From Pygmaiobacter massiliensis (GTDB lineage: Bacteria; Bacillota; Clostridia; Oscillospirales; Ruminococcaceae), in assembly GCF_900199435.1 (NCBI RefSeq), contig NZ_OAML01000002.1:372001-436000 (forward strand): DNA of 64,000 nucleotides. Reading direction: 5' to 3'. The notes beneath the pieces are model-generated. The model was not told the DNA's origin. It saw nothing but the letters and a program-made list of their open reading frames with translations, and ran no database searches. Below, piece after piece: positions 50,341 to 58,538 of this stretch. Each line of letters starts with the position of its first letter. Positions within the stretch are counted from its first letter, which is position 1. A program made the translations under genes and the position numbers.

Positions 50341-51609
50341 TTAGTGTTCCCCTTTTATTCTGTCCCAATAAGCTTTGGCAGCCTGTTCGGTTTTATTGGG
50401 ACCATAGTGATAATAGGTTGTGCCCGCCAGCTTGTCCGGCAAATACTGTTGCTTCACCCAATGGTTTTCATAATCGTGCGGGTAAAGGTAGTTCTGCCCT
50501 TTCACTTTTGCATCCTCGCCGTCGAAATGCTTGTTTTGCAGGTTGCGGGGTGCTGGGCCGGTACGGCCTTTTTGAATATCGGCCATTGCCGCATTAATTG
50601 CATCATGACCGGAATTACTCTTTGGTGCCGTGGCTAGCAGTATTGCAGCATCCGCAAGCGGCAGGCGTGCTTCCGGCAGGCCCAGCTGCAACGCACTGTC
50701 CACGCAGGCTTTTACAATAGGAATCGCCTGCGGGTACGCAAGCCCTACATCTTCGGCTGCAATTACCAGCAGCCGGCGGCAGGCCGAAATCAAATCGCCT
50801 GCTACCATCAGCTTTGCCAGATAATGCACCGCAGCATCCGGGTCTGAACCGCGAATGCTTTTCTGCAAGCCCGAAAGGGTGTCGTAGTGCTGGTCGGCAT
50901 CGCGGTCGTAGCTCATGCTGCTGCGCTGGGCTACCTGCTGCACCATCTCTTCGCTGATGATTTTGGTGCCATCTTCACAGCGAGCTGCGCCGACCACCAG
51001 CTCCAGGCTGTTAAGACCTTTGCGCATATCTCCGCCACAAGCCCCGGCAAGCAGCCGCAAAGCATCGTTTTCAAACACGATTTTGCAGTCTTCCTGCGTT
51101 TCCATCAGTCTGAGCGCTCGTGCAAAACCTTCTGCTACATCTTCGGTAGAGAGCGGCTTAAACTCAAACACTGTGCAGCGGGAAAGCAGCGCACTGTAAA
51201 CATAAAAATAGGGGTTTTCGGTAGTCGAAGCAATCAGCGTAATGCTGCCATCTTCAATACACTCCAGCAAGCTTTGCTGCTGTTTTTTGTTTAGGTACTG
51301 AATCTCGTCAAGGTAGAGCAGAATGCCCTGCTGGCTCATCAACGTACCAATTTCTGCAATGACCGATTTGATGTCAGCTGTCGAAGCAGACGTGCCATTT
51401 AGCTTGTGCAGCCGCATGCCGCTGTTTTCTGCGATAATGCGGGCTACCGTAGTTTTACCTACGCCGGACGGGCCGTAAAATATCATATTGGGGATACGAC
51501 CGGCATCCATATTCTTGCGAAACACTGTCCCCGGCGCCAAAATTTGTTTTTGTCCTGCTACATCGTCCAGCGTTTTGGGGCGCAGACGATCTGCAAGCGG
51601 GCTGTTCAT
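50341..51609 (-). CDS. rarA: Replication-associated recombination ATPase RarA (MgsA)
   Basis: A 422-residue AAA+ ATPase related to clamp-loader subunits. It opens PLADRLRPKTLDDVAGQKQI, with Walker A GPSGVGKTT (near 49), Walker B LLYLDEIQYLN, sensor 1 ASTTENPYF and a C-terminal tetramerisation region with PKSNSGHDAINAAMADIQ. It acts at stalled replication forks. It follows the esterase gene by 28 bases, with AGGAGGG before the ATG. Confidence 0.95.
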   Translation of the reverse strand: MNSPLADRLRPKTLDDVAGQKQILAPGTVFRKNMDAGRIPNMIFYGPSGVGKTTVARIIAENSGMRLHKLNGTSASTADIKSVIAEIGTLMSQQGILLYLDEIQYLNKKQQQSLLECIEDGSITLIASTTENPYFYVYSALLSRCTVFEFKPLSTEDVAEGFARALRLMETQEDCKIVFENDALRLLAGACGGDMRKGLNSLELVVGAARCEDGTKIISEEMVQQVAQRSSMSYDRDADQHYDTLSGLQKSIRGSDPDAAVHYLAKLMVAGDLISACRRLLVIAAEDVGLAYPQAIPIVKACVDSALQLGLPEARLPLADAAILLATAPKSNSGHDAINAAMADIQKGRTGPAPRNLQNKHFDGEDAKVKGQNYLYPHDYENHWVKQQYLPDKLAGTTYYHYGPNKTEQAAKAYWDRIKGEH

Positions 51610-51637
51610 CTGCCGTCCCTCCTGTTGTGAATCATGT

Positions 51638-52471
51638 TTATTTTACCTCGGGTGTGCATTGCCAGTCGCCGTGCTTCGCCTGTGCATACTGGTTGCCCAG
51701 GAACATATCCAGCGCGTAAACCAGACTGCGGTCCCAGAATTTCCACTCATGGTTGCCGTCCCATTCCATATGGCGATACTGTGCCAGCGGCAGTTTTTCC
51801 AGCGCAGCGCGCAGTGCGTCGTTTTGCGGGTGGATGCCATAGACATCGTAATCCTGCTTGCCGACGGTAACCAAAATCTTGGGCTGCTGCTCTGGGGGCA
51901 ATGCGGCCGTTTTGGCTGCAAGTTTGTAGAGGTTACGATTTTCAGGAATTTGGAGCGAATCTCCAAATACCGGCACAAATGCGTGTGCCAGTGTCGGCTC
52001 TTTTTTGCCATATTCAATCATCATGCCCGGGTCAACGGCGCCGGAAAAGCAGCCGATGCCAGCGTAGCGCTCTGGGTGGTTCATACCTACCATCATCGCG
52101 CCGTAGCCGCCCATCGAAAGCCCTGCGATGAAATTCTTTTCCCGCTCTGTCGGCAGCTGGAACATTTTGCCCAGCAGCTGCGGCAGCTCTTCGGTGAGAT
52201 AGGTGTAAAACGCCCCGCCATAGGCCATATCCTGATAAAAACTATTGTCACAGTTGGGTGCAACCAAAATCAGACCATTGTCCGCTGCATAGCGACAGGC
52301 GGAGGAAAAATGGAACCAGTCTGCACTGCATCCGTTATAGCCGTGCAGCAGCGTAACAACGCCCCGAATTTCCGGCACTATTTCGGTCGGCAGGTCGTTG
52401 GGGAAATATAAATCGACGTCTACGGTGCGCTGCAGCAGAATGCTGCGAATGCGCGCATTGATGTATGCCAT
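51638..52471 (-). CDS. Esterase of the esterase D / XynC-like family
   Basis: A 277-residue alpha/beta hydrolase. The oxyanion part is VVTLLHGYNGCSADWF, the nucleophile elbow FIAGLSMGGYGAMMVG (Ser near 116), and the His in EWDGNHEWKFWDRSL (near 250). There is no signal peptide. Such proteins hydrolyse small esters, including acetylated sugars. It is divergent from nth and upstream of rarA; the link to rarA is probably only shared transcription. Confidence 0.87.
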   Translation of the reverse strand: MAYINARIRSILLQRTVDVDLYFPNDLPTEIVPEIRGVVTLLHGYNGCSADWFHFSSACRYAADNGLILVAPNCDNSFYQDMAYGGAFYTYLTEELPQLLGKMFQLPTEREKNFIAGLSMGGYGAMMVGMNHPERYAGIGCFSGAVDPGMMIEYGKKEPTLAHAFVPVFGDSLQIPENRNLYKLAAKTAALPPEQQPKILVTVGKQDYDVYGIHPQNDALRAALEKLPLAQYRHMEWDGNHEWKFWDRSLVYALDMFLGNQYAQAKHGDWQCTPEVK

Positions 52472-52559
52472 CGGTCGTTCAGCTCCTTTACGCGGGCAGA
52501 TATTTGCCCTGTTTATTTTCTCTCATCTAAGGAGAATTATAGCACGGCTGCCAAGAAAT

Positions 52560-52583
52560 GTACAAGACAAAGTACAAGACAAA
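52560..52583 (+). repeat. Perfect tandem 12-bp repeat upstream of nth
   Basis: GTACAAGACAAA occurs twice in direct tandem. The second copy holds the putative -35 (AAGACA, 52576-52581) of a promoter whose -10 TATACT lies 17 bases on at 52599-52604. It lies between the divergent esterase and nth genes and may bind a regulator. Confidence 0.6.
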
Positions 52584-52631
52584 CTGTGCAGATTGTGATA
52601 TACTTTTCAAAAACTGAACCGGGAGGTTTAT

Positions 52632-53270
52632 ATGCGTAAAAAAGAACGCGCCCTGGGCGTGATTGAAGGTTTGAAAAAAGAATATCCACTTGCAGAATGC
52701 ACGCTGGATTATGCAAACGCATGGCAGCTTCTGGTGGGGGTACGGCTTGCCGCACAGTGCACCGATGCCCGCGTAAATATCGTCACCTCAGAACTGTTTG
52801 AAAAATATCCGTCCCCTGCTGCCCTTGCCGCCGCAACGCCGGAAGAAATCGAAGCAATTGTTAAGCCGTGCGGCCTTGGTCGCACCAAAGCACGAGATAT
52901 TCACCTTTGCATGAACGAGCTGATAGAAAAATACGACGGTAATGTGCCCGACGACTTCGATAAGGTGCTTGCCCTGCCTGGTGTTGGCAGAAAAAGCGCT
53001 AACCTGATTATGGGCGATGTGTTTGGCAAACCTGCCATTGTCACCGACACGCACTGCATCCGCCTGTGCGGGCGCATGGGGCTGACCAAAAACAAAGAAC
53101 CAAAAAAAGTAGAGATGGACTTGTGGAAGATTATCCCCCCGGAAGAGAGCAACGACTTTTGCCACCGGCTTGTATTACACGGGCGTGCTGTTTGCGATGC
53201 CCGTAAGCCGCAATGTGACCGCTGCGCCGTAAAAGAATATTGCGAAACCTTTGCAAAGCAGCAAAAATAA
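52632..53270 (+). CDS. nth: Endonuclease III
   Basis: A 212-residue DNA glycosylase/AP lyase for oxidised pyrimidines. The helix-hairpin-helix is ALPGVGRKSANLIMG with the catalytic Lys (near 120), the catalytic Asp follows in VTDTHCIRL (near 138), and the Fe-S cluster cysteines are C-x6-C-x2-C-x5-C in the last 25 residues. Start ATG with GGGAGG 6 bases upstream. Length is standard. Together with MutY elsewhere in the window it covers base excision of oxidative damage. Confidence 0.95.
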   Translation: MRKKERALGVIEGLKKEYPLAECTLDYANAWQLLVGVRLAAQCTDARVNIVTSELFEKYPSPAALAAATPEEIEAIVKPCGLGRTKARDIHLCMNELIEKYDGNVPDDFDKVLALPGVGRKSANLIMGDVFGKPAIVTDTHCIRLCGRMGLTKNKEPKKVEMDLWKIIPPEESNDFCHRLVLHGRAVCDARKPQCDRCAVKEYCETFAKQQK

Positions 53271-53339
53271 GTAGTTTCGGCTACATAAATTGCAGTGTCA
53301 CCTTATATACAATAAGCAAACGGAAAGGACAGAGGAAGC

Positions 53340-53738
53340 ATGATGAAAAGAATTTTGACCATATGCCTTGCGCTGACGATGGCAGCAGGGCTGCTGACCG
53401 GCTGCGGAGCAAAACCGCTGCCCGACGGCTTTGATAAAGAAACCGTACTTAGCGCAGCACGCGAAATTGTTACGGAACTGGAAAACGAAAAGTACGATGA
53501 AATTGCCGCCAAAATGGACGCTACTCTTACCCAGGCAGGCGGTGCCGAAAAAATTGAAGAGGTGTGGGAAAGCTATTCTGAGCAGCTTGGTGATTTTAAA
53601 GAGTACACAGAGGAATCCACCTTTGGGCAGGATGGCTACGGCGTTGCAGTTCTCGTTGCAAAGTACGAAGACGGCACTGCGCAGTTTACCATTTCTTTTG
53701 ATTCTGAAATGAAACTGGCCGGCTTTTACGTAAAATAA
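53340..53738 (+). CDS. DUF3887-type lipoprotein
   Basis: A 132-residue lipoprotein: signal peptide with lipobox GLLTGC (Cys about 22), then a small alpha/beta domain of the DUF3887 kind, opening around TELENEKYDEIAAKMDATL and closing FTISFDSEMKLAGFYVK. The fold resembles SnoaL/NTF2-like domains and the function is unknown. Two adjacent ATGs (53340, 53343) are possible starts; AGAGGA precedes both. Confidence 0.8.
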   Translation: MMKRILTICLALTMAAGLLTGCGAKPLPDGFDKETVLSAAREIVTELENEKYDEIAAKMDATLTQAGGAEKIEEVWESYSEQLGDFKEYTEESTFGQDGYGVAVLVAKYEDGTAQFTISFDSEMKLAGFYVK

Positions 53739-53747
53739 GCATATAGC

Positions 53748-53780
53748 TAAAATAAATGCGGCAGAGAGCATTGTGCTTTC
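53748..53780 (+). terminator. Intrinsic terminator after the DUF3887 gene
   Basis: CGGCAGA and TCTGCCG stem with an inner GC pairing, then CGTTTATTT. A second perfect hairpin, CACGCGG/CCGCGTG near 53798-53817, lies between it and the stop codon of the convergent zinc-ribbon gene. Confidence 0.6.
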
Positions 53781-53816
53781 TGCCGCCGTTTATTTCACGC
53801 GGTTTCTGCCGCGTGG

Positions 53817-54041
53817 TTATCTTTCCTCGCCGTATTTGCGCTCAAGGCGCTCCAAATCAGCCTTGTCAATCCATTCTTCACAAAAGCCGCAGTCACAACA
53901 AACATAGCGACCTACCTTTACCGCGCCTAAATTAGTAAGGCCGCAAGAAATGTGATTGCCTGCACCATAGGGACCGACGGTACCTGGTGCACATATAATA
54001 TTATTGCCGCCACATTTCGGGCAGTGCTTGCTGTTTTTCAT
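53817..54041 (-). CDS. Small double zinc-ribbon protein
   Basis: A 74-residue protein with CPKCGGNNI at the start and CCDCGFCEEW near residue 48, together a four-cysteine zinc ribbon, and a charged helix at the end. No named family can be given. It might bind nucleic acid or protein. The start was chosen at the ATG with GAGGTG 4-5 bases upstream; the ATG six codons before lacks a site. It stands alone. Confidence 0.75.
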   Translation of the reverse strand: MKNSKHCPKCGGNNIICAPGTVGPYGAGNHISCGLTNLGAVKVGRYVCCDCGFCEEWIDKADLERLERKYGEER

Positions 54042-54209
54042 TTTGCACCTCTTTTTCATCTTATTTGGTTCAGCACATCATATCAACCAGTCACTGTCGA
54101 GATACAATACCTCGTTTTTTGACAGGTGCTGTATACAGGCCGCGATTTGCTTTTATCAGCCTCCCTATGATGTTTTTTGAGCCCACACTTGAAAAATCGC
54201 AAAAAGGTA

Positions 54210-54237
54210 TTGACATTCCGGCACGCTGCGATAGAAT
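54210..54237 (+). promoter_or_regulatory. Putative promoter of the TPP riboswitch-thiT unit
   Basis: Perfect TTGACA, 16 bases, TAGAAT; transcription would start around 54244, just ahead of the aptamer. Confidence 0.7.
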
Positions 54238-54250
54238 AAACAAGGACATA

Positions 54251-54332
54251 AAAACAGGGGTGCCGAAAGGCTGAGAGCTGTTATTGCAGTAACCCTTTAA
54301 CCTGATCCGGATAATGCCGGCGTAGGAAGTTT
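54251..54332 (+). ncRNA. TPP riboswitch (THI element) aptamer
   Basis: The conserved parts are in order: GGGGTGC, GGCTGAGAG, ACCCTTTAACCTGATCCGG, ATAATGCCGGCGTAGGAAG. The outer helix can close as AAAC/GTTT. Thiamine pyrophosphate binding should promote the terminator that follows, lowering thiT expression. Confidence 0.95.
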
Positions 54333-54380
54333 AATATAGCAGAGGCGTGTTTCTCACCTCTGTCCCCTAAACTTTTGGGT

Positions 54381-54425
54381 AACACCTGTTTTGCATCACT
54401 GCAAGGCGGGTGTTATTTGTTTTTA
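54381..54425 (+). terminator. Terminator of the TPP riboswitch expression platform
   Basis: AACACC/GGTGTT outer stem with TTGCA/TGCAA inner stem, then TATTTGTTTTT, between aptamer and thiT. Confidence 0.8.
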
Positions 54426-54456
54426 TGTACTTTTATTTTACGGAGGTACTCAAACT

Positions 54457-55029
54457 ATGACCCAAACTTTTTCTAAAACTCGCACGCTGGTAGAATGTGC
54501 ACTGATGATTGCCATTGGCACGATTCTTTCCATGATTAAGCTCATCGAGCTGCCCAACGGCGGCAGTGTTACACTGCTTTCGATGCTGCCTTTTATTCTG
54601 GTATCTTTTCGGCACGGCGTTAAATGGGGCCTTTTGACCGGCCTTGCCAACAGCCTTTTGCAGATGCTGCTTGGGTTTTACGCACCGCCCGCCGGCACTG
54701 CACTTGCCTTTTTTGGCATGATTATGCTGGATTACGTGCTTGCATTCTCTCTGCTTGGCACTGCGGCCGCTTTCGCAAAGCCCTTTAAAAACAAACTTAC
54801 CGGTGTTGCAGTAGGTACTGCTGCGGTTTGTGTCATCCGTTTTCTGTGCAGCTTTTTCTCCGGTATTTTAATTTGGGCAGCCTATGCGCCCTCTGATATG
54901 CCACTGTGGCTTTACAGCCTTACTTACAACGGCAGCTACATGGGTGTTGAGCTGATTTTGACCACAATTGGCGCCGCTGTGCTCTATCAGGCAAAACCGA
55001 CTATTTTTAGCGCTGTACAGGACAACTAA
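54457..55029 (+). CDS. thiT: Thiamine ECF-transporter substrate-binding membrane subunit
   Basis: A 190-residue S-component with six membrane segments. The thiamine site includes IELPNGGSVTLLSMLPF near 27 (with the Gly-rich loop) and PAGTALAFFGMIMLDYVLAF near 83; a later part, SLTYNGSYMGVELILTTIG, matches ThiT. It imports thiamine using a shared ECF energising module encoded elsewhere. Start set at the ATG with CGGAGG 9 bases upstream. Controlled by the TPP riboswitch before it. Confidence 0.95.
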   Translation: MTQTFSKTRTLVECALMIAIGTILSMIKLIELPNGGSVTLLSMLPFILVSFRHGVKWGLLTGLANSLLQMLLGFYAPPAGTALAFFGMIMLDYVLAFSLLGTAAAFAKPFKNKLTGVAVGTAAVCVIRFLCSFFSGILIWAAYAPSDMPLWLYSLTYNGSYMGVELILTTIGAAVLYQAKPTIFSAVQDN

Positions 55030-55043
55030 TTAAAATTGTCTGC

Positions 55044-55072
55044 TTGACATTGCCCCTTTTTTGCCGTATATT
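55044..55072 (+). promoter_or_regulatory. Promoter of the yybP-ykoY riboswitch and P-type ATPase
   Basis: Perfect TTGACA, 17 bases, TATATT, with transcription start near 55079, right at the beginning of the aptamer. It follows the thiT stop codon by 15 bases. Confidence 0.8.
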
Positions 55073-55078
55073 GGAAAA

Positions 55079-55150
55079 AGCAAAAGGGAGTAGTTGTATT
55101 CTTCGTATCAACAGCCGTCGAGCTTGCTCGGCTGGTACGAGGACCTTTTT
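55079..55150 (+). ncRNA. yybP-ykoY (manganese) riboswitch aptamer
   Basis: The 5' conserved element AAAGGGAGTAG and the 3' element ACGAGGACCTTT match the yybP-ykoY motif. The closing helix pairs AAAAGG with CCTTTTT, and between them stand two helices (TTGTAT...GTATCAA and AGCCGTCGAGC...GCTCGGCT). This class senses Mn2+ and turns on Mn2+ efflux genes. An intrinsic terminator follows, fitting an ON switch. Confidence 0.85.
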
Positions 55151-55159
55151 AGGAAACGA

Positions 55160-55198
55160 GACTTTTGATGCAGAGATCTGTATCAAAAGTCTTTTTTT
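55160..55198 (+). terminator. Terminator of the manganese riboswitch expression platform
   Basis: GACTTTTGAT and ATCAAAAGTC form a 10-bp perfect stem, 12-base loop, then TTTTTTT. It lies between aptamer and the P-type ATPase gene. GCAAAAG at the aptamer's 5' edge could pair with CTTTTG of the stem as a switching strand (inference). Confidence 0.85.
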
Positions 55199-55238
55199 AT
55201 ACCATAATTGTAAAATAAACCGTTGGAGGTAATCGCAC

Positions 55239-57896
55239 ATGTTCGAACAAAAGCACAGCGAGGACGTCTTTCTCGAGCTGGGAAGCAACCCTTCTGGTCT
55301 TTCCGCCGCAGAAGCCGCCGACCGACTCGCCAGAGATGGTGAAAACGCCCTCAAAGAAAAGGATCCCCCTACCCGTTTGCAGACATTCCTAGCACAGCTC
55401 AAAGATCCCATGATTTACATTTTGCTAGGCGCTGCCGCCATCTCTGTTTTTCTAAAAGAGTATTCTGACGCCGTTATCATCCTTTGCGTAGTGCTGCTAA
55501 ATGCTGTTGTTGGCATGGTGCAAGAAGGCAAGGCGCAGCGCGCACTGGAAGCGCTGAAACAAATGAGCAGCCCGACCGCTACCGTGCGGCGTAACGGCAT
55601 TGTATCCGAAATCCCGGCCGCTCAGCTGGTAAAAGGCGATGTTGTATTGCTGGATGCCGGGCGCGTAGTGCCCGCCGACCTGCGTTTGACAACAACCGCC
55701 AGCCTGAAAGTGGACGAAAGCGCCCTCACCGGCGAAAGTGTTCCTGTAGAAAAGGATGCAAAATTCCTGGCAGAAGGCGAAATTCCGCTGGGCGATCGCA
55801 TCAACATGGCTTACAGCAGCACCAGTGTTACCTATGGCCGTGGCGAAGGCGTTGTTATCGCAACCGCTGCCGATACTGAAATCGGTCGTATTGCTGCCAT
55901 GCTGGAATCCAGCACGGATGAGCTGACTCCGCTGCAAAAGAGCCTGGCTGTTCTTGGCAAAATGCTCGGCATCATCGCTATTGTGCTCTGCGTTGCACTG
56001 TTTGGCATCGCAATTCTGCAAAAGCGTGACATTATTGAAATGCTGCTTACTGCTATCAGCCTTGCTGTTGCTGCCGTGCCGGAAGGCTTGCCCGCAGTTG
56101 TCACTATCGTGCTGGCCATTGGTGTGCAGCGCATGGTTAAAGTCAACAGCATCGTGCGCCGTCTGCCCGCCGTAGAAACGCTTGGCGCAGTCAGCGTGGT
56201 TTGCAGCGACAAAACCGGTACCCTCACCCAGAACAAGATGACCGTTATCCAGGTAATGTCCAATGGTAACGTTAAGCCGGTTGCCGAGCTGAATGCAGAA
56301 TCGGATCGACTTTTCTTGGACGGCTTTGTGCTTTGCAACGATGCTTCTACCGCAAATGGCAGCCGCATTGGCGACCCCACCGAGCTCGCCTTGCTGGATA
56401 TGGGCGCACCGCTCTCTCTTACCCGCGAAGGCATCGAAGAAACCGCTCCCCGCATCAACGAGCAGGCGTTCGATTCTGACCGCAAACTGATGACCACCGT
56501 GCACCGCCGCGGCGAGGAAATTGCCGCTTATACCAAAGGCGCCGTTGATCAGCTGCTGCCCCACTGTGTTTCTATCTGCGAAAACGGCGTTACCCGTGCT
56601 ATTACCGCAGAAGACAAAAAACGTATTCTCGGTGCCGCAAGCGATATGTCCAAACAGGCACTGCGCGTGCTTGCCCTCGCTGTTAAATATGGCGACAGCA
56701 CCGCTACCGAAGAAGAGCTCACTTTTGTCGGCCTTGTCGGTATGATTGACCCGGCTCGCCCCGAAGCCAAAGCCTCGGTTGCAAACTTCCGCAAAGCCGG
56801 CATTACCACTATCATGATTACTGGCGACCACCGCGACACCGCTTTTGCCATTGCAAAAGAGCTCGGCATCGCTGAGCAGGAAAGCCAGTGCATCACCGGT
56901 GAAGAGCTGGATTCTATGACACAAGAGCAACTGAATGCTCGTGTACTCGACCTGCGTGTGTTCGCCCGTGTTTCCCCCACTCACAAAGTGCGCATCGTTC
57001 AGGCATTCAAGTCTCATAACAAAGTAGTTTCGATGACCGGCGACGGCGTAAACGACGCCCCCAGCCTGAAAGCTGCTGATATCGGCGTTGCAATGGGCAT
57101 CACCGGCACCGACGTTGCAAAAGGTGCTGCCGACATGGTGCTTACCGATGACAACTTCTCTACGATCGAAAAAGCCATCGAAGAGGGCCGCGGCATCTAT
57201 GCCAACATCAAAAAGACGGTCATCTTCCTGCTCGGTTCTAACCTGGGCGAAGTTACCGCTATGTTCGGTGCTATCGTCGTCGGCCTCGCCAGCCCGCTCA
57301 AAGCGGTTCATATCCTGTGGGTTAACCTTATCACCGACAGCTTGCCCGCACTTGCACTGGGCGCCGATGAAAAACCCCGTGGCATTATGGAGCGCCAGCC
57401 GCGTTCTGAAAAAGACGGCCTTTTCTCCGGCGGCGGTCTTTTCCTTACCATCTTCTACGGCATCCTCATCGCACTGATGACAGTCAGCGCTTTCCTTTAT
57501 ATCCCCGTCTCTCAACTGCTTGCTTCCGGCACGCCAATCAACGTCGCATCTCTGGACGCGCTGCTCGTAGGCGATTTGCTGACCAAAGCTCAGACGTTCG
57601 CATTTACTACCCTCGCTGTCAGCCAGCTGTGGCACAGCCTTGGCATGCGCGACGTTGACACCAGCATCTTCATCACCCTTCGCCACCAGAACAAGCTGAT
57701 GTTCCTCTCGTTCGGCGTAGGGTTGCTGCTTCAGGTTTGCGCTACCGAGATTCCGCTGTTTGCAGGCGTTTTCGGCACCGCTACCCTTGCTTTCAGTGAG
57801 TGGCTGAGCCTTATTGTATTCGCGATGCTGCCTTTGCTCTTCCACGAAATCTTCGTGCCTATCCGCAAAGCACTCGGCGTAAGCCACCACGCTTAA
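55239..57896 (+). CDS. P-type cation ATPase (annotated-as-calcium type), probable Mn2+ exporter
   Basis: An 885-residue type II P-type ATPase. The actuator motif LTGESVPVEKD is near 163, the phosphorylated Asp in CSDKTGTLTQNKM near 323, and the hinge TGDGVNDAPSLKAADIGVAMG near 600. Transport-site motifs are VPEGLPAVVTI in M4 (near 281) and WVNLITDSLPALALG in M6 (near 690). By family it would be named a Ca2+ pump. The Mn2+-type riboswitch before it, known for the lactococcal YoaB pump, argues that it exports Mn2+, perhaps with Ca2+. Start ATG has GGAGG 9 bases upstream. Confidence 0.93.
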   Translation: MFEQKHSEDVFLELGSNPSGLSAAEAADRLARDGENALKEKDPPTRLQTFLAQLKDPMIYILLGAAAISVFLKEYSDAVIILCVVLLNAVVGMVQEGKAQRALEALKQMSSPTATVRRNGIVSEIPAAQLVKGDVVLLDAGRVVPADLRLTTTASLKVDESALTGESVPVEKDAKFLAEGEIPLGDRINMAYSSTSVTYGRGEGVVIATAADTEIGRIAAMLESSTDELTPLQKSLAVLGKMLGIIAIVLCVALFGIAILQKRDIIEMLLTAISLAVAAVPEGLPAVVTIVLAIGVQRMVKVNSIVRRLPAVETLGAVSVVCSDKTGTLTQNKMTVIQVMSNGNVKPVAELNAESDRLFLDGFVLCNDASTANGSRIGDPTELALLDMGAPLSLTREGIEETAPRINEQAFDSDRKLMTTVHRRGEEIAAYTKGAVDQLLPHCVSICENGVTRAITAEDKKRILGAASDMSKQALRVLALAVKYGDSTATEEELTFVGLVGMIDPARPEAKASVANFRKAGITTIMITGDHRDTAFAIAKELGIAEQESQCITGEELDSMTQEQLNARVLDLRVFARVSPTHKVRIVQAFKSHNKVVSMTGDGVNDAPSLKAADIGVAMGITGTDVAKGAADMVLTDDNFSTIEKAIEEGRGIYANIKKTVIFLLGSNLGEVTAMFGAIVVGLASPLKAVHILWVNLITDSLPALALGADEKPRGIMERQPRSEKDGLFSGGGLFLTIFYGILIALMTVSAFLYIPVSQLLASGTPINVASLDALLVGDLLTKAQTFAFTTLAVSQLWHSLGMRDVDTSIFITLRHQNKLMFLSFGVGLLLQVCATEIPLFAGVFGTATLAFSEWLSLIVFAMLPLLFHEIFVPIRKALGVSHHA

Positions 57897-57916
57897 ACTT
57901 TTCTTATCAGCATAAT

Positions 57917-57953
57917 AAAAGCACCGATGCCTTTTATGGCACCGGTGCTTTTT
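57917..57953 (+). terminator. Bidirectional terminator between the P-type ATPase and CHR genes
   Basis: AAAAGCACCG and CGGTGCTTTTT outer stem with TGCC/GGCA inner pairing; T-run on the plus strand, A-run on the left giving some T on the minus strand. Confidence 0.8.
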
Positions 57954-57965
57954 CTTTATCAATAT

Positions 57966-58538
57966 TTAAGCGGCAGGCAGCTTCATAACAAGGCCAACAG
58001 CTAACCGTGCTGCTCCGCAAAGGCTCATCACTAAAATCGGGTTCCATTTTTTAATGCGTAGAATAACAAAAGCAGCGAGGAATAGCACTGCGCCGATCCA
58101 ATCCACAGCCGAAAGCTGAATGGCGCTGCCGGCAAAAATCACTGTTTGCAGGATGGAAAGCCCTGCCGCAGCAATGAGGGACACAACCGCAGGCCGCAGG
58201 CAACCCAATACGCTTTGCAGTGCCGGTAGTTTTTGATAGCGGCGGTAGACATACGCCAGCAGCGAAACGATGATACAGGCCGGGAAAATGCTGCCGAAAG
58301 TGGCAACTACCGCCCCCAGCGGGCCCGCAACGCGTGTCCCCACAAAGGTTGCCGCATTGATAGCGATAGGGCCGGGGGTCATCTCCGCAATCGTGACAAG
58401 ATCGGTAAATTCCGCCATTGTAAGCCAGCTATGCAGCTCTACTACCTGGTTTTGTATCAGTGGCATTGCGGCATAGCCGCCGCCGATGCTGAACATGCCT
58501 ACCTGCAAAAAGCTAAGAAACAATTGCAACAAAATCAT
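57966..58538 (-). CDS. Chromate transporter (CHR) half protein, subunit 2
   Basis: A 190-residue membrane protein. Its family start FLQVGMFSIGGGYAAMPLIQ is followed by VELHSWLTMAEFTDLVTIAE and MTPGPIAINAATFVGTRVAG, the CHR-domain signature. Short CHR proteins occur as pairs that form a heterodimer. Classic members export chromate, but in anaerobes the true substrate is uncertain. It overlaps the partner gene by 4 bases. Confidence 0.9.
   Translation of the reverse strand: MILLQLFLSFLQVGMFSIGGGYAAMPLIQNQVVELHSWLTMAEFTDLVTIAEMTPGPIAINAATFVGTRVAGPLGAVVATFGSIFPACIIVSLLAYVYRRYQKLPALQSVLGCLRPAVVSLIAAAGLSILQTVIFAGSAIQLSAVDWIGAVLFLAAFVILRIKKWNPILVMSLCGAARLAVGLVMKLPAA

Noticed and set aside
54165-54274. 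Small plus-strand frame before the TPP riboswitch
   Set aside because: It runs through the promoter and into the aptamer, which explains the sequence better.
55497-57962. An 821-codon open frame on the minus strand opposite the P-type ATPase
   Set aside because: It mirrors the ATPase gene in an antisense frame, lacks domain motifs and a ribosome site, and its length comes from the codon bias of the real gene.
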